Notes under the pieces: generated by a model
Database searches by the model: none
Told to the model about the DNA's origin: nothing
What the model saw: only the letters and a program-made list of their open reading frames with translations
Source of the DNA: Bactericera cockerelli
Taxonomy: Eukaryota > Arthropoda > Insecta > Hemiptera > Triozidae
Reading direction: 5' to 3'
Length of the DNA stretch: 64,000 bases
Assembly (NCBI GenBank): GCA_024516035.1
Contig: CM044961.1
Location: 6,817,515-6,881,514 of the forward strand
Made by a program: the position numbers and the translations under genes
Shown here: positions 22,498-33,560 of the stretch, in pieces
How positions within the stretch are numbered: position 1 is the first letter of the stretch
How the letters are laid out: every line of letters starts with the position of its first letter

Positions 22498-23842
22498 GTA
22501 TGTCAGCGAGTTATGAAAAAGTATATGTAATCATTATGTCAGCGGAGCTTTGGAAAAAGGCAGTCAGGTGGATTGCATATACACCGATTTTTCCAAGGCG
22601 TACGACAAAATAAATCATAATATTCTCATATCGAAACTATCCGCCTTGGGAATTTCGGGGTATTTGCTGCAATGGATCCGGAGCTTCTTGTCGGAGAGGA
22701 CACAGATGGTAAAAGTAGGGAATAGCCTTTCTGACCCCTTTTACGCCAATTCAGGCTGCATACAAGGCGGACATACTTCTGGTCTATTTTTCTCCCTATT
22801 CATTAACGACATAGCGGAAGTACTGTCTGACATGAATTTCTGGATGTTCGCAGATGATCTGAAGGTTGCATCGAGTGTCGGGGGACAGGGGGATGTGAAT
22901 AGGATCCAAGAGTTGTTGTCGCGTCTCTATCACTGGTGTTCCACAAATAAGATGGAGTTGAACATAAAAAAATGCTTTGTCATGACATATCACAGAAATA
23001 AAACACCTATCCTGGGATCATACAGCATCAATAAACAAGTACTGGCCCGACGTGACGTAGTGTGTGATCTAGGGGTCACGTTTCAGAAGGACTTGGGATT
23101 CGTCACTCATATAGATCGTATCAAATCTAAAGCTATAAAAATGCTTTCTTTCATCTACAGAAATACCAAGGACTTCTCGAACGTGGCAACCTTAAAGACC
23201 CTCTACTATGCGTACGTCCGATCAATACTGGAATATTGCTCTGTTGTATGGTCACCAGAATATAAATGTCATACTAAATCTCTAGAGTCCATTCAACACC
23301 GATTTTTAAGAATAATAGCATTTAAGTCAAATACGCCGATCACAAATCATGATTACTCTGAAATAGAATCATCCAATAAAATTTTAACTCTAGAGATTAG
23401 ACGTCAGTTCAACGACCTAATGTTTCTTTTCAAACTATTAAATAATAGAATTTTTTGTCCAGAAATAATAAACGAATTAAACATCAGAGTACCAATTAGA
23501 AATACAGGTGAAAAGAAATTATTTTACATTAAAAAATTCAGAACCAACAAAGATGAACATACAGCGATTGTAAGAGTTAAAAAATTGTGGAACGAAGCCA
23601 GTGATGGGGGCGTGGATATCTTTTCGGATCCTCCGGGAAGGGTAGTGGACCTAGCAAGATCAGGAAAGCTACCATTCTCTTTAGCACCTAAAATTTAAAC
23701 TTTAATCTTAATCTAATGCTAGTAACTTATTTTATTTTAAGCTATTATATTAACCAGTTAAGGTAGTTAGGATTTTAGTTTTTTTTAATATAGTTTTTAA
23801 TATATAACGTTAAGTAAAAATGTATAATGGAACCCCCGTTCA

Positions 23843-23875
<33 letters not shown>
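22498..23875 (+). mobile_element. 5'-truncated non-LTR retrotransposon
   Basis: Inserted into the right inverted repeat of the 21665-23952 element, between GAGTTATGAAAAAG and TCCTCAG. It carries a 382-codon reverse-transcriptase frame, a short 3' UTR and an A-rich tail of about 28 nt at 23848-23875. The 5' junction contains a partial duplication of GAGTTATGAAAAAGTAT and TATGTCAGCG, probably filler made during target-primed integration. Confidence 0.75.
22550..23698 (+). CDS. Reverse transcriptase, C-terminal two-thirds (jockey/CR1-type LINE)
   Basis: Palm-domain motifs appear in order: IYTDFSKAYDKINH (first catalytic Asp), LLQWIRSFLSERTQ, SGCIQGGHTSGLFFSLFIND in place of the common PQGS block, and the catalytic FADDLKV. 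The thumb-like region NKMELNIKKCFVMTY follows, then LGVTFQKDLGF and RSILEYCSVVWSP, all typical of arthropod jockey/CR1-type LINE ORF2 proteins. The endonuclease and N-terminal RT motifs are missing because of 5' truncation. The frame is intact from there to a TAA, so the insertion is fairly young. The first methionine is not the native start. Confidence 0.85.
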   Translation: MEKGSQVDCIYTDFSKAYDKINHNILISKLSALGISGYLLQWIRSFLSERTQMVKVGNSLSDPFYANSGCIQGGHTSGLFFSLFINDIAEVLSDMNFWMFADDLKVASSVGGQGDVNRIQELLSRLYHWCSTNKMELNIKKCFVMTYHRNKTPILGSYSINKQVLARRDVVCDLGVTFQKDLGFVTHIDRIKSKAIKMLSFIYRNTKDFSNVATLKTLYYAYVRSILEYCSVVWSPEYKCHTKSLESIQHRFLRIIAFKSNTPITNHDYSEIESSNKILTLEIRRQFNDLMFLFKLLNNRIFCPEIINELNIRVPIRNTGEKKLFYIKKFRTNKDEHTAIVRVKKLWNEASDGGVDIFSDPPGRVVDLARSGKLPFSLAPKI

Positions 23876-23879
<4 letters not shown>

Positions 23880-23978
23880 TCAGAATAAATTTTCTGTATC
23901 TCCAACAGGGGCCGAGTAAAACGGGTGCGTCATTTAAAATGGGCCACCCTGTATGTATACCAAATTTAAAAGACTTAC

Positions 23979-24258
23979 TTCAATTACTTCAAATATGGAC
24001 AACTCGTCATTCTCTTTCACAATTGGGAACGTCATCTCTTCTAAGTTATCAAATTTGAAACGATGAATGAAGTTGTTAGAGAGATCTATATCCAAAAGTT
24101 TGGAAGATGAAAACGGAGGATAATGCTGTAGGAGATTGTTTGAAAGATCTAATTTTCTCAAAGACGTTAGCGAGTCAAGAGCAAGACTATCGACTTGTTT
24201 TAGTCCGTTGAATCGTAGAACCAACATTTCAAGACTTCCTAAATTTTTTAAGTTAGAC
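23979..24258 (-). CDS. Toll-like receptor copy I, exon 2
   Basis: This 280-nt exon has a TTTCAG acceptor and a GTAAGT donor at 23978-23973. Its first G completes the Glu codon split across intron 1 (GA|G), and it ends in phase 0 at FEVIE. It encodes three leucine-rich repeats: LEMLVLRFNGLKQV, LRKLDLSNNLLQHYPP and LLDIDLSNNFIHRFKF. It lacks any cap motif, as expected for the middle of an ectodomain. Copy II exon 2 is one codon shorter. The mariner-type element ends 26 bp beyond the donor. Confidence 0.85.
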
Positions 24259-24988
24259 CTGAAATGCAGAAAATAAAATATAATTAATACTTCAAAGATT
24301 GCCTTTTATTTCAATTCGGACTGAAATTGTTATTTTTGGAATATCGTGTCTTTTAAAACTACGCTATTATCTGACCTGGTTACAGGATTTTCAATGAAAC
24401 CCTTAAGACTGGAAATGCCAGCCTCACTTGTTTGGAAGGAACAGATTTTTTTCGGAAAGACTCATTTCGCGAGGTTTTCCCCACGAAAATGATCAAGTTC
24501 TACAAATACCCGTAATTATCAGACTTCTGGTAATATTTAAAGGTTCTTTTGCGTTGGCCTCGCTTTCAACTGCACGATCATATTACGACATGGGTTTTGC
24601 ATTCCATTCGCTCGAAACTCACAAACTAACTACTAAAATTAACCTCACCCAGCTTCAGTGGGGCCGGGATTAGCCAGCAACATGAGTCGAGCATTCTTAT
24701 TAACATTGCATTGAAGTCCTAATCTCGCTAGTTTTAGAGGTATGGAAGCTTCATCAAAGATCAGTGATGTTTTTGTTTTTGGGCAGATATTTTTTGTGTG
24801 TCACTTCTTTAAAAAAATGATAACACGGAAAGAGAAATGAATATTTAGAAAGACAGAAGTTTAAGAACCTCCTTTTTGGAAGGGAGATCCTTTTTGGAAC
24901 CACTTCGACCCCCCCCCTCCACTCCCCTCCGTATTATTTAATGTTTAATTTTTTAACAATTAGTTTCCTCCTCTACTTTTATACTCAC

Positions 24989-26217
24989 TCGGTAATTTTT
25001 TCGATTAGATTATTTTCCAATATAAGGGCTTTCAATTTATACTGCCCATTCAGTGCTTCTGGTATATCTCGAAGATTGTTACCACTGAGATCCAAGTAGT
25101 ATAAAAGATTATCTTTAAACAAATCTTTAGGAATCTTAATTTTCTTATGGCCCCTCAGTTGAAGCTCTGCAAGTTTGGGAGAATTCGAGAATAAGTCGAC
25201 AGGCACTTCTTGGATACTACTTCCATCAAGCACTACTTCATGGAGTTCGGGAAGGTTGGAAAACAGTCCTGATGGTAATTCTTTCAATGTGCTGTTTTTG
25301 ATTTCAATAGTTTCTAAACTTTTGGTTTTTGAGAATAAATCCTGAGGAAAAGTTACAAATTTGTTTTCGTGCGCTCTGAATGTATTTAGTTTTCCAAGAT
25401 CATCAAATACCTCCGATGATAAGACACTGATATTGTTGCATCCAGAAATATCCAAAAAATATAGATGAGGCAAATTACTGAACAAGGCACGTGTGAGATT
25501 CACTATTGGGTTATTATCAATTGCAAGAAACATCAATGATGACAAATTTCTGAAAATACCCGGGTCTAAATATGCGATGTGATTATTGCTCAGATATAGT
25601 TTTTGTAGGTTTGGAAGATTTTGAAATAATTTAGGATCAATCTCAGATATGTGATTATCGCTCAGATATAGTTGCTGTAGGTTTGGAAGATTTTGAAATA
25701 ATTTAGGATCAATCTCGGATATGAAATTGTTTCTCAGATATATATCTAGTAAATCAGGACTTCCACTGAAGACATCAGCATTTAGTTTGGTCAGATTGGC
25801 ATTATTTTCAATACGAAGATGGTTCAAAAGAGGGAGGTCTTGAAAGAAGGACGAGTTCAATGTGCTTAAATTGCTCGGGGAGTTATTTATTACCAAGGCA
25901 TTTAAAACAAGAGTACTTTTAAATTTGGTTAAAAAAGCTTTCAATGGTCCATTTGGCATAGGACAGAATTCGAATTGCAATTGAAAAAAACCAACTGATG
26001 AATTTATTTGAGGCAGAAAATCATAAATAGATGCATTAGAAATGGATATGTCACTGCAGTCTTTACAATTCAGTATCAGCAATTTTTTAATATCATTGGC
26101 ACATTTCCAGGTCACTTCACTGTTTGACACAGAGCACGAACAATACTTTGCTTCACCGATGTCTGAGACTATGAGTAGAAGAAGGAAAACAATTGTTTTC
26201 TTCGTAAGATGAAGCAT
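24989..26217 (-). CDS. Toll-like receptor copy I, exon 1: signal peptide and LRR block
   Basis: The ATG at 26217 starts MLHLTKKTIVFLLLLIV, a signal peptide probably cleaved near GEA. A cysteine cluster (YCSCSV, then WKC and CKDC) follows as an N-terminal cap, then about twelve 24-residue leucine-rich repeats such as LYLSDNHISEIDPKLFQNLP. The donor GTGAGT at 24988-24983 splits a Glu codon; read-through would stop at once. Together with exons 2 and 3 the order (LRRs, internal C-cap, N-cap, LRRs, C-cap in copy II) is that of the Toll/Toll-1 ectodomain. Such receptors bind Spaetzle-type ligands and signal through a cytoplasmic TIR domain. No transmembrane or TIR exon was found for this copy. Insect LRR proteins other than Toll cannot be fully excluded. 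Confidence 0.8.
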
Positions 26218-28365
26218 CACGAACCTAGAAAAAGAAAAAAAAATTGGAATGTTTCAATTTAAATAATCTTTTAGGTACAATGTATTTACGTGTGTGCTAT
26301 AACCTATGGGTGTTTCGAAATTTGGAATTAAGACGGAAAAAGTACCATTTTCGGAAAGGTACTTTTCCGGAAAAAGTACCGTCTCTTTTCCAAAATTTGG
26401 TCAATGGTTCGCTGTGCTTGTTGAAAATTCCTAGGTAGTAAACTAGAGTGATCAATCCACAACTTTTCTAATCCTCCGATAAGAAGTCAGAGTTCATCAC
26501 CGGTAACTGTACGGTAACAGATAACAAAAAATGAATATCAAATAGATATCCGACTTTTTTAAACCTTATTTTGATATCTGGGGTTGAAGAAAAAAAATGA
26601 CGAGGGAGTTAATGTCCTAAAAAAACTGGTGTGACACCACAAGAATTTTCTTATCACTCGAATGAAGTCAAATTCCGCAACTGGTGACTCAACGGTAACA
26701 GTTAGCTAAAAATGATTACAATTTCGTAAGCAGCACCTCAAAATCTTTGAATTTCATCACAACCCCCACCTAAGATGAATAATAAAATACACTGCCCATC
26801 CGCGATCTGTCTGATCCGCGATAACTCCCGACCGGTTTCTTTAAAGTTGATGAAATTTAGTTTACATGTTGACTGGGCTTCTAGAATTTTACCTATTGCT
26901 TTTGAGCCACTTACGGGCTCGTATTGGTGAACATTGAAAATGATTTTTCTAACCAACCGAACACATTGAGGTTCTGTTTTAACTTGGCCACTGGACAATT
27001 TGGCTGTCTGTCTGTTTGTCTGTTTAACTCTCGACCGGATTCTTCAAATTTGTTGAAATTTAAGTAAACTTGTTCCTTGTGGACTTAAAATTTTACCTGT
27101 AGATTTTGGGCCGAATTAGGCCACTCGGGGCCAAAAAGGGGCCGATAGAAAACGATTTTTCTATTTTTATTTAACAAAGCAAGGCTCTTGATATTTTTTA
27201 GAGTTGTTAAAAAATATATTTTAGTTCAGTAATTAAATTTAGCGATCGTGAAAGCTAAGGGGGCCGCACTGTGATACAAAATCGAAAAAGGGTAAAAAAA
27301 GGCCAGTTGATATTTGACCAAACACAGTGAGGTTCTGTTTTAACTTGCATACTGGACGATTTTTGGCTTTCGTTTGTCTGTCTGTCTGTATGTATGTCTG
27401 TCTGTTCCGAAAACTGCCGACCGGATTCTTTAAAACTGATGAAATTTTGTGTACATGTTCATTGAAGTCCTAGAATTTTACCTATAATTTTTGGGCCAAA
27501 TTAAGCCACTCGGGGCCAAATGGGGCCGTTTTGGTGAAAATTTTACCTATAGTTTTTGGGCCAAATTAGGCCACTCGGGGCCAAATGGGGGCCGTTTTGG
27601 TGAAAATTGAAAAACGATTTTTTTTTTGTTTAAACAAACAAGGCTCTTGAAATTTTGTAAAGTCTTTGAAAAAATACATTTTAGATGAGTAGTAAAATTT
27701 GGTGATCGTAAAAGCTAAGTTGTGTTAAAAAATCGAAAAAAGGCCATAAAAGGGCCGGTTGATATTTTTAATTATAACTTATCGAGTGGGGTATTGAATG
27801 AAAGGTCTTGATGTCCTCATGCTTGATTGAACATTTATAATGCGATATTTGAATCTGTGTGCGGTTTAAAGTTCACAGAACCACTAGTTAAAACTTACCT
27901 TTAATCGAACTGGAAGTAGATCATAAATTCCAGGACACCCTGCATACAAGTGCTTTGTCAGAATTCAATATACATATTTTTATTTTTTCAAAAAAAAATT
28001 TTCACTACCGCTAGACCCTCGCCATAAAACTGGCAATGTGACTCTGTGTAATCTCTATAAGCTAATTAGCAAATATAATAATTTAATTTCTTATTCAAAT
28101 TTAATGATTGAGTTTTTAAAATAAATCATCCTGCTTAGATAAGGATGGCCGTATACAACGGAAGACCTTATCTTAGCAGCTTATCAGTTTAACCCCTGAG
28201 TGGTCGTCTATATTAGGGAATTTTTCTCACCCTATTGGCAAAAACGTAATTACTTGGTCAGTTCTGCGAACTGTAAACCTCACACATATTCTCTAATGGA
28301 ATTAAAAATGTCATTTATCAAGTGTGAGTACAATTAAGCCTTTTCATTTTATACCCCACTCGATC
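26218..28365. repeat. Upstream flank of Toll copy I: dispersed repeats G
   Basis: From about 26760 it consists of related blocks with TTTGTCTGTCTG runs, CTCCCGACCGGTTTCTTTAA, TTTTGGGCCAAATTAGGCCA and CACTCGGGGCCAAA, repeated three to four times in degraded form. It matches 45965-47551 in copy II. A promoter for the Toll gene should lie here near 26220-26600. I see a pair of GGAAAAAGTACC motifs at about 26335-26382 but no clear core promoter. Confidence 0.6.
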
Positions 28366-28838
28366 CCCGCAGTTTTGGGGACCGCGCGTTTCGGGCAGCT
28401 TACACAAATTATAAGTGTTTTTGAATGGCCTTCAAGTCGGTTTTTCTGGATTTTAATATTAAATAAAATCATAGCCAGTCGAGTAAAATATTAAAAGAAA
28501 AACCACGGGGCCCCCCTTATAATTGACCACGTATATGAAAATAGGTAGATCTCTTTATACAGGGTGTCCCGTATACAGATGCAAATATTTTGAGGGTAGG
28601 TTCAGCCCACCGTGAACTATCATATGAGCGATACTTGCAGTGGGACATTTTGCTTCGTTAAAGAGTTAAGGCCAAATCCCTGTTTTTCCCACAGGTCTAG
28701 AGGTCACTTGGATCGATGCACGATTTCAAAGAAATGATAGCCAGTAAGTAATTTTTTACTTCATGTATGGATAATCATGCAATTTTCCCTTCAAATGCAG
28801 TTGGTTGCATGAAAAAATATTGAAAGACCAGAGAGATA

Positions 28839-29180
28839 TTTAATCATAAGTTCAATACTTTTCTAAAATTTGATTTTTCCCTTTTTTCCCTTTCGTGAAT
28901 TTAAAGTACTTCTACAATTGCAATTCTGCGTATCACTAGTTAAAAGAATACCGTCCTCTACTATTTTGTTTCAATGCAATAGCGCCCAGATTCAAAATTT
29001 GAAAGATGTGTTTCTCTCCTTCTGGTGCCGTTTAATAGGTCGTATCTCATCCGTTCCTTCACGCGTCTGGAAGAACTTGGAATTTTAACTAGTGATACGC
29101 AGAATTGCAATTGTAGAAGTACTTTAAATTCACGAAAGGGAAAAATCAAATTTTAGAAAAGTATTGAACTTATGATTAAA
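28839..29180. mobile_element. Foldback MITE with ~110-bp arms
   Basis: Arms begin TTTAATCATAAGTTCAATAC and are exact or nearly exact reverse complements for over 100 bp, through AATTGCAATTCTGCGTATCA and TAGTTAAAA. TA flanks each end. A ~135-bp unique centre shows no coding potential. Confidence 0.75.
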
Positions 29181-29182
29181 TA

Positions 29183-30048
29183 CGAGGTCCAACAATAAAG
29201 TTCCCGGACGACCCCCATAGCTCCGGCTCTGATGTACATAGCTCAACAAGTTTTTGCAGGAATTAACCATAGTTCCTCATGTTCATATTTCATTAACTTT
29301 AATTTCTTTCTGATCGGTAGTTTTCAAATAATCAGTCATAATCGAACACCTTGTCAGTGCACTTTGCCGGATTTTTCAAATTAAAATGTTGAGTAAAATT
29401 TTAGAACAACGTGTTAACCTGAAATTTCTTACAAAACTAAACAAAAGTCAATCGGATTGTTTGAAAATGTTAAAAGAAGTGTATGGTGATGAGTGTATGG
29501 GTAGGATAACGTTTTATGATTGGTTCAAAAGATTTAAGGAGGGTAGGGAGGACATCGAAGATGATCAACGATCAGGCCGACCTACCACTTCAAAAACAGA
29601 TGAGAACGTGGAAAAAATTAGTAAAATCATCCGAAATGATAGGCGACTTAGTGTAAAAATAATAGCAGCTATGATAAACATAAATAGAGAGACAGTGAGA
29701 CAAATTTTACATGAAAAATTAAAAGAAAAGACCCGAGCTCTGGAGTTCCGGTGACTGGGTGCTGCATCAGGACAATGCACCAGCTCATACCGCGCTCTCT
29801 ATATGACGATTTCTGGCCGACAAGAAAATCTCAGTGCTTGAGCATGCACCGTACTCACCAGACTTGGCCCCTTGCGACTTTTTTCTATTCCCTAAAATCA
29901 AAAGTCAGCTTAAAGGAACCCATTTTGAGTCGATTGAAGTGGTCAAAACAAAAACGGCAGAACTACTGAAGGCAGTTACACTTGATGACCTGCAGCACTG
30001 CTTCAACCAGTGGAAAATTCGAATGCAAGCATGTGTGGACTCCCAAGG
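29183..30048 (+). mobile_element. mariner element, internally deleted transposase
   Basis: The left end CGAGGTCCAACAATAAAGTT directly abuts the foldback MITE. The first frame (29386-29754) is a mariner N-terminus with HTH regions (ITFYDWFKRFKEGRED, then DDQRSGRPTTSKTDE and VKIIAAMININRETVRQILH). It ends soon after, and coding resumes with LHQDNAPAHTALSI (second catalytic Asp) and YSPDLAPCDFFLFPKIK (third Asp of a D,D34D triad), plus a C-terminus to GEYL. The segment carrying the first catalytic Asp is missing and the frame is broken after the second block, so this copy cannot make active transposase. The right terminus is lost in the outer element's inverted repeat. Confidence 0.8.
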
Positions 30049-31024
30049 AGAGTATCTCTCTGGTCTTTCAATATTTTTTCATGCAGCCAACTGCATTTGA
30101 AGGGAAATATGCATGATTATCTATACATGATGTAAAAAATTACTTACTGGCTATCATTCCTTTGAAAACGTGCATCGATCCAAGTGACCTCTAGACCTGT
30201 GGGAAAAACAGGGATTTGGCCATAACTCTTTAACGAAAGAAAATGCCCCACTGCAAGTTTCGCTCATAGGATTGTTCACAGTGGGCTGAACCTACCCTCA
30301 AAATATTTGCATCTGTATACGGGACACCCTGTATAATATATAAATATTATATAATTACTCGTATTTGAAAAGAATAATATTGACGGGCGTGATTATCGCC
30401 TGCGGTAATCTCTGCCATCAAAACCATAAAGTGTCTGCTGAGTGCACAGACTGCACAGTGATCGGCTTTATCGACATCTTAACCAATAATCTTCATTATA
30501 GTCGCCTGCGACCGTTTAATGTTTTTTTTCAAGATATTTTTTGTATATATTTTCCGAGTACTTTACCCCATAACTTTTCAAAAATTTCGCCTGCGGAGCC
30601 GTCAAGTTTACTTATCATGATGTTTTGGATTGTTTTTCAAGACGTGCAATTCTAGTATGTATCATTAAAAGAAAAAAAGTCTTTGGGCATTTTCGAAATG
30701 CATTTCGAAAACGTCGTTTTGAATACTATTATTGATTAGTGTCCAGGACACTTGGCTTTGGTTTCAAGGTTCTAAAAATAGTATTTTAGAATAAACTCAG
30801 TACAATTTTGGGGCCCCGCGCCTTGAAAATGCCAAGGGCCCCGCGCAGCCTTAATCCGGCACTGATCGCATGGCTATGTTCGAACTCTCGTTAAGAATGC
30901 TAAAGGCATTATTATCACCACCTTTGATCAGACTTTGTTTACCTTTAATTAATTATACCATTTCACTGTACCTGTATATAAAAAATTTGTTATTAAAGTT
31001 TGATCAAAATTATTGTATAGAGAA

Positions 31025-31272
31025 CTAGCCGTTTGCCCGTGCTTTGCAACGGGACTAAATTTCAAATTTACTAAGGCATGGCCGTACTGCTGGACAGCAA
31101 TGCCTTTTTGAACTTTTTATAATTTTTCTGGACAAAACGATAATGGTTTTGGGGGGGTCAATTCTGAGACATTTTTCGCTATCTCTTACCGTTTTGGCTA
31201 AACAACTCCGGACAAACAAACATAGGTAGGTAGGTAGGTAGGTAGTCCTTTTTTCTGTTTTATATATAGAGA
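31025..31272 (-). mobile_element. Non-autonomous Helitron-like element
   Basis: On the minus strand it begins TCTCTATATATAAAACAG after an A. It ends with hairpin CCCGTTGCAAAGCACGGG, spacer CAAACGG and CTAG before a T. It contains a (GTAG/CTAC)n run. No replicase is present. A second copy lacking the 3' hairpin lies at 50257-50455. Confidence 0.6.
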
Positions 31273-31966
31273 TACTAGATTCAAACACATGAATTTTTAA
31301 AATCTTAAAATCATCTACATCCATTTTTACTATCACTCACTTCTTCACAGCTCTCTCCATATTCTAAGTAGGCGTTCACAACGAGGACCCTGGCCTTTAC
31401 CCTAGAGTCTAGACAGTGTATAGCTTATCACAAATCGCGTACAACATTCAATATAAGGAATATCAAATAATAAAAATATTGAAAAATTACACAGTACACA
31501 CACTCTCTGTCTCTCTCCAAATGACGATGATTCATCCAGTTTTGCCATCTATACGATTTTATAAGCGTGATAACGAAGAAAAAAAATTCCGTATGACAGA
31601 ATTTTTGATAGCTTTTATTTATTAAGTTACATATATTATATTTCTAATCGATCTTAGAATTGGTCATTATTTAGGGGCCCGTGCCCCCCCAACTCGGTGA
31701 GATCATTTTTTAAACTGGATTTGGTATAATTTATTATTAAATTTGAGATATATTATACTGCCTGCTTATAAATCTGGGGGGGCACGTGCCACCCCCCCCC
31801 CCCCCCCCCACATATGTCCACGCATGTCCATACCACTATCTGTAGTCTGTCTTTCCCATCTTTTCCCTTATCATCATATCACCCTTCCATCTCCGAACAA
31901 TTTCAGCCTTCCTTGCATGCCAACTGGATATATCTTTAAAATATATCTTTAAAATCTCCGCTGAAT

Positions 31967-33332
31967 ATGTGGTATCTAGATGATGGCACCTTGGGTGGTT
32001 CACTTAACGACGTGTTGGAGGACATGGAAAAATTTTCAAATATAGGAGCTTCACTAGGTTTAACTTTGAACACCAATAAATGTGAAATTTTCATTAAACA
32101 TGATAGCCCAAGCATGCGCGAAAGTCTAACAGAATCAATTAGAAACAAATTTCCAGACATAATATTCCCCAGCCCTGAAAACTTAAATCTCCTTGGTTCC
32201 CCAATCTTTCCAGAAGGAATATCTCCATCCTTTGACCAAAAAAATGAAAAAATAGAGCTTCTTATTAAAAGGCTTGAAAGCCTTCATGCTCATCATGCGC
32301 TGTACTTGCTCAAAAACTGCCTAAGTATACCAAAACTTTTATATTTACTAAGAACATGTAAAACATGGGAATTTGGACAGTCTAATTTGAAAAAGTTTGA
32401 TGAAATGATTAGACAATTATTAGAAAATATTTTAAATGTGAGACTAGAAGGTTCATCATGGCAACAAGCAACTTTGCCAGTAAAGATGGGAGGTTTAGGC
32501 ATCCGACTAACAGAAGACATTGCGTTACCCGCCTTCTTGGCTTCTTTGAATTCTGTTTCTATCTGGATGTCTCTTATCATCCCATCCTTCTGTCAAACCA
32601 ATGTCATGATGCACTCTTTGGAAAAATGGAAACAAGTTAGTACCTTAGATACTCCTCCAAATTCAAACTTTCAGAAAGATTGGGATTCACCTCTTATTGA
32701 ACAAAAATATGACAATTTAATTTCAACTGCATCTCCTCGGGACAAAGCTAGAATTATGGGTTTAGGATCTAAGGAATCGGGTGCTTGGATACAAGCAATG
32801 CCAATTGCAAATGTAGGATGTCTCTTGGACAATACCTCTTTACGCGTTGCAGTAGCCTTAAGATTAGGTGCGGAAATATGCCAAGCACATACATGCCATT
32901 GTGGAATGGAAGTCGATAAGACAGGACAGCATGGGTTAAGTTGCAACAAAAGTGGGGGTAGGTATTCACGCCATAACGAACTAAACCAAACTCTTAAACG
33001 TGCCTTGGGATCTTGTCATATTCCATCGGTTCTTGAGACATCAGGTCTATTCAGAAAAGACGGCAAAAGACCGGATGGTATGACATTGGTCCCTACAAAA
33101 TCTCTATGATTTCATTCCCTTCGCCGTCGAAACCTTTGGCTCTTTTGGGCCAAGTGCTTTGGAAATGTTTAATAGCATATCCAAAACCTTGGTCCTTGAG
33201 ACGAAGGACAGACGCGCCGGGGAATATTTCAGGCAACGGCTTAGTTTCGCTGTTCAGAGAGGTAATGTTGCCTCAGTGCTGAGCACACTGCCTCGGGAAG
33301 ATGTCCTGGGAGAAGTCTTTTATATACTGTAA
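31967..33332 (+). mobile_element. 5'-truncated LINE with R2-type C-terminus, internal deletion
   Basis: The frame opens at the catalytic MWYLDDGTL motif. After the thumb region it has a C-x-C-x8-H-x4-C knuckle (CHCGMEVDKTGQHGLSC) and KRPDGMTLVP, the K/RPD motif of the restriction-like endonuclease of R2-class LINEs. The frame stops at 33107-33109. The next frame over immediately continues YDFIPFAVETFGSFGP and ends VFYIL at 33332. The expected stretch between, with the last catalytic Asp of the endonuclease, is missing, so a deletion removed part of the nuclease and shifted the frame. RT motifs upstream of YLDD are absent. The element is dead on arrival. Confidence 0.75.
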
Positions 33333-33494
33333 AAATATAACCAACTAATATTAAAAAAAAAACTGGAAGACGTGGGTTTCTCCATTGTTGCATTTCAAAA
33401 GACTTCTGTCTTGTTAGTCTCCGGAAGAGGAGGGATATTGAAAAAGAGAGGCGATGAGAATTTATATCATGGAGGTTGAAGATCGAGTATAAGT

Positions 33495-33560
33495 ATAAGT
33501 AGTGCTTTATTTAGACTGTCAGCACAAGACAGCTAGTCCCATTATGCCAACAGTTTAACA
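33495..33560 (-). repeat. SINE-like tail fragment
   Basis: GTGCTTTATTTAGACTGTCA and GACAGCTAGTCCCATTATGC resemble 61965-62018 and the family-A tail. Too short to type. Confidence 0.4.

Larger units (their letters stand above)
21665..23952. mobile_element. Tc1/mariner-type element with ~285-bp inverted repeats, interrupted by a LINE
   Basis: Ends CAGGGTGGCCCATTTTAAAT and its reverse complement at 23933-23952 are flanked by TA. The partner copy has the empty site GGAAAATATATGTATACC at 42031-42048, giving a single TA. The inverted repeats are long (left 21665 to about 21950; right about 22277-22497 plus 23876-23952). The right one is split by the LINE insertion at about 22498-23875. A 65-codon transposase remnant lies between the arms. 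Confidence 0.85.
18060..28365. repeat. Segmental duplication, lower copy (partner 37609-47551)
   Basis: Exon 3, 2 and 1 sequences, intron DNA and about 2 kb of upstream repeats align in the same order and orientation with 37609-47551. Identity is high in exons, introns and flank. The two copies differ mainly by clean insertions and a few small indels. The left end is the assembly gap, so the duplication may extend further. The right end lies near a CCACTCGAT motif (28365 and 47551). Confidence 0.85.
28560..30331. mobile_element. TIR element with ~275-bp ends holding a mariner and a foldback MITE
   Basis: Left end CAGGGTGTCCCGTATACAGA and right end TCTGTATACGGGACACCCTG are perfect inverses, with long imperfect inverted repeats running inward to about 28836 and 30048. 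TA flanks both ends. The interior holds the foldback 28839-29180 and a mariner piece from 29183. Confidence 0.8.
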
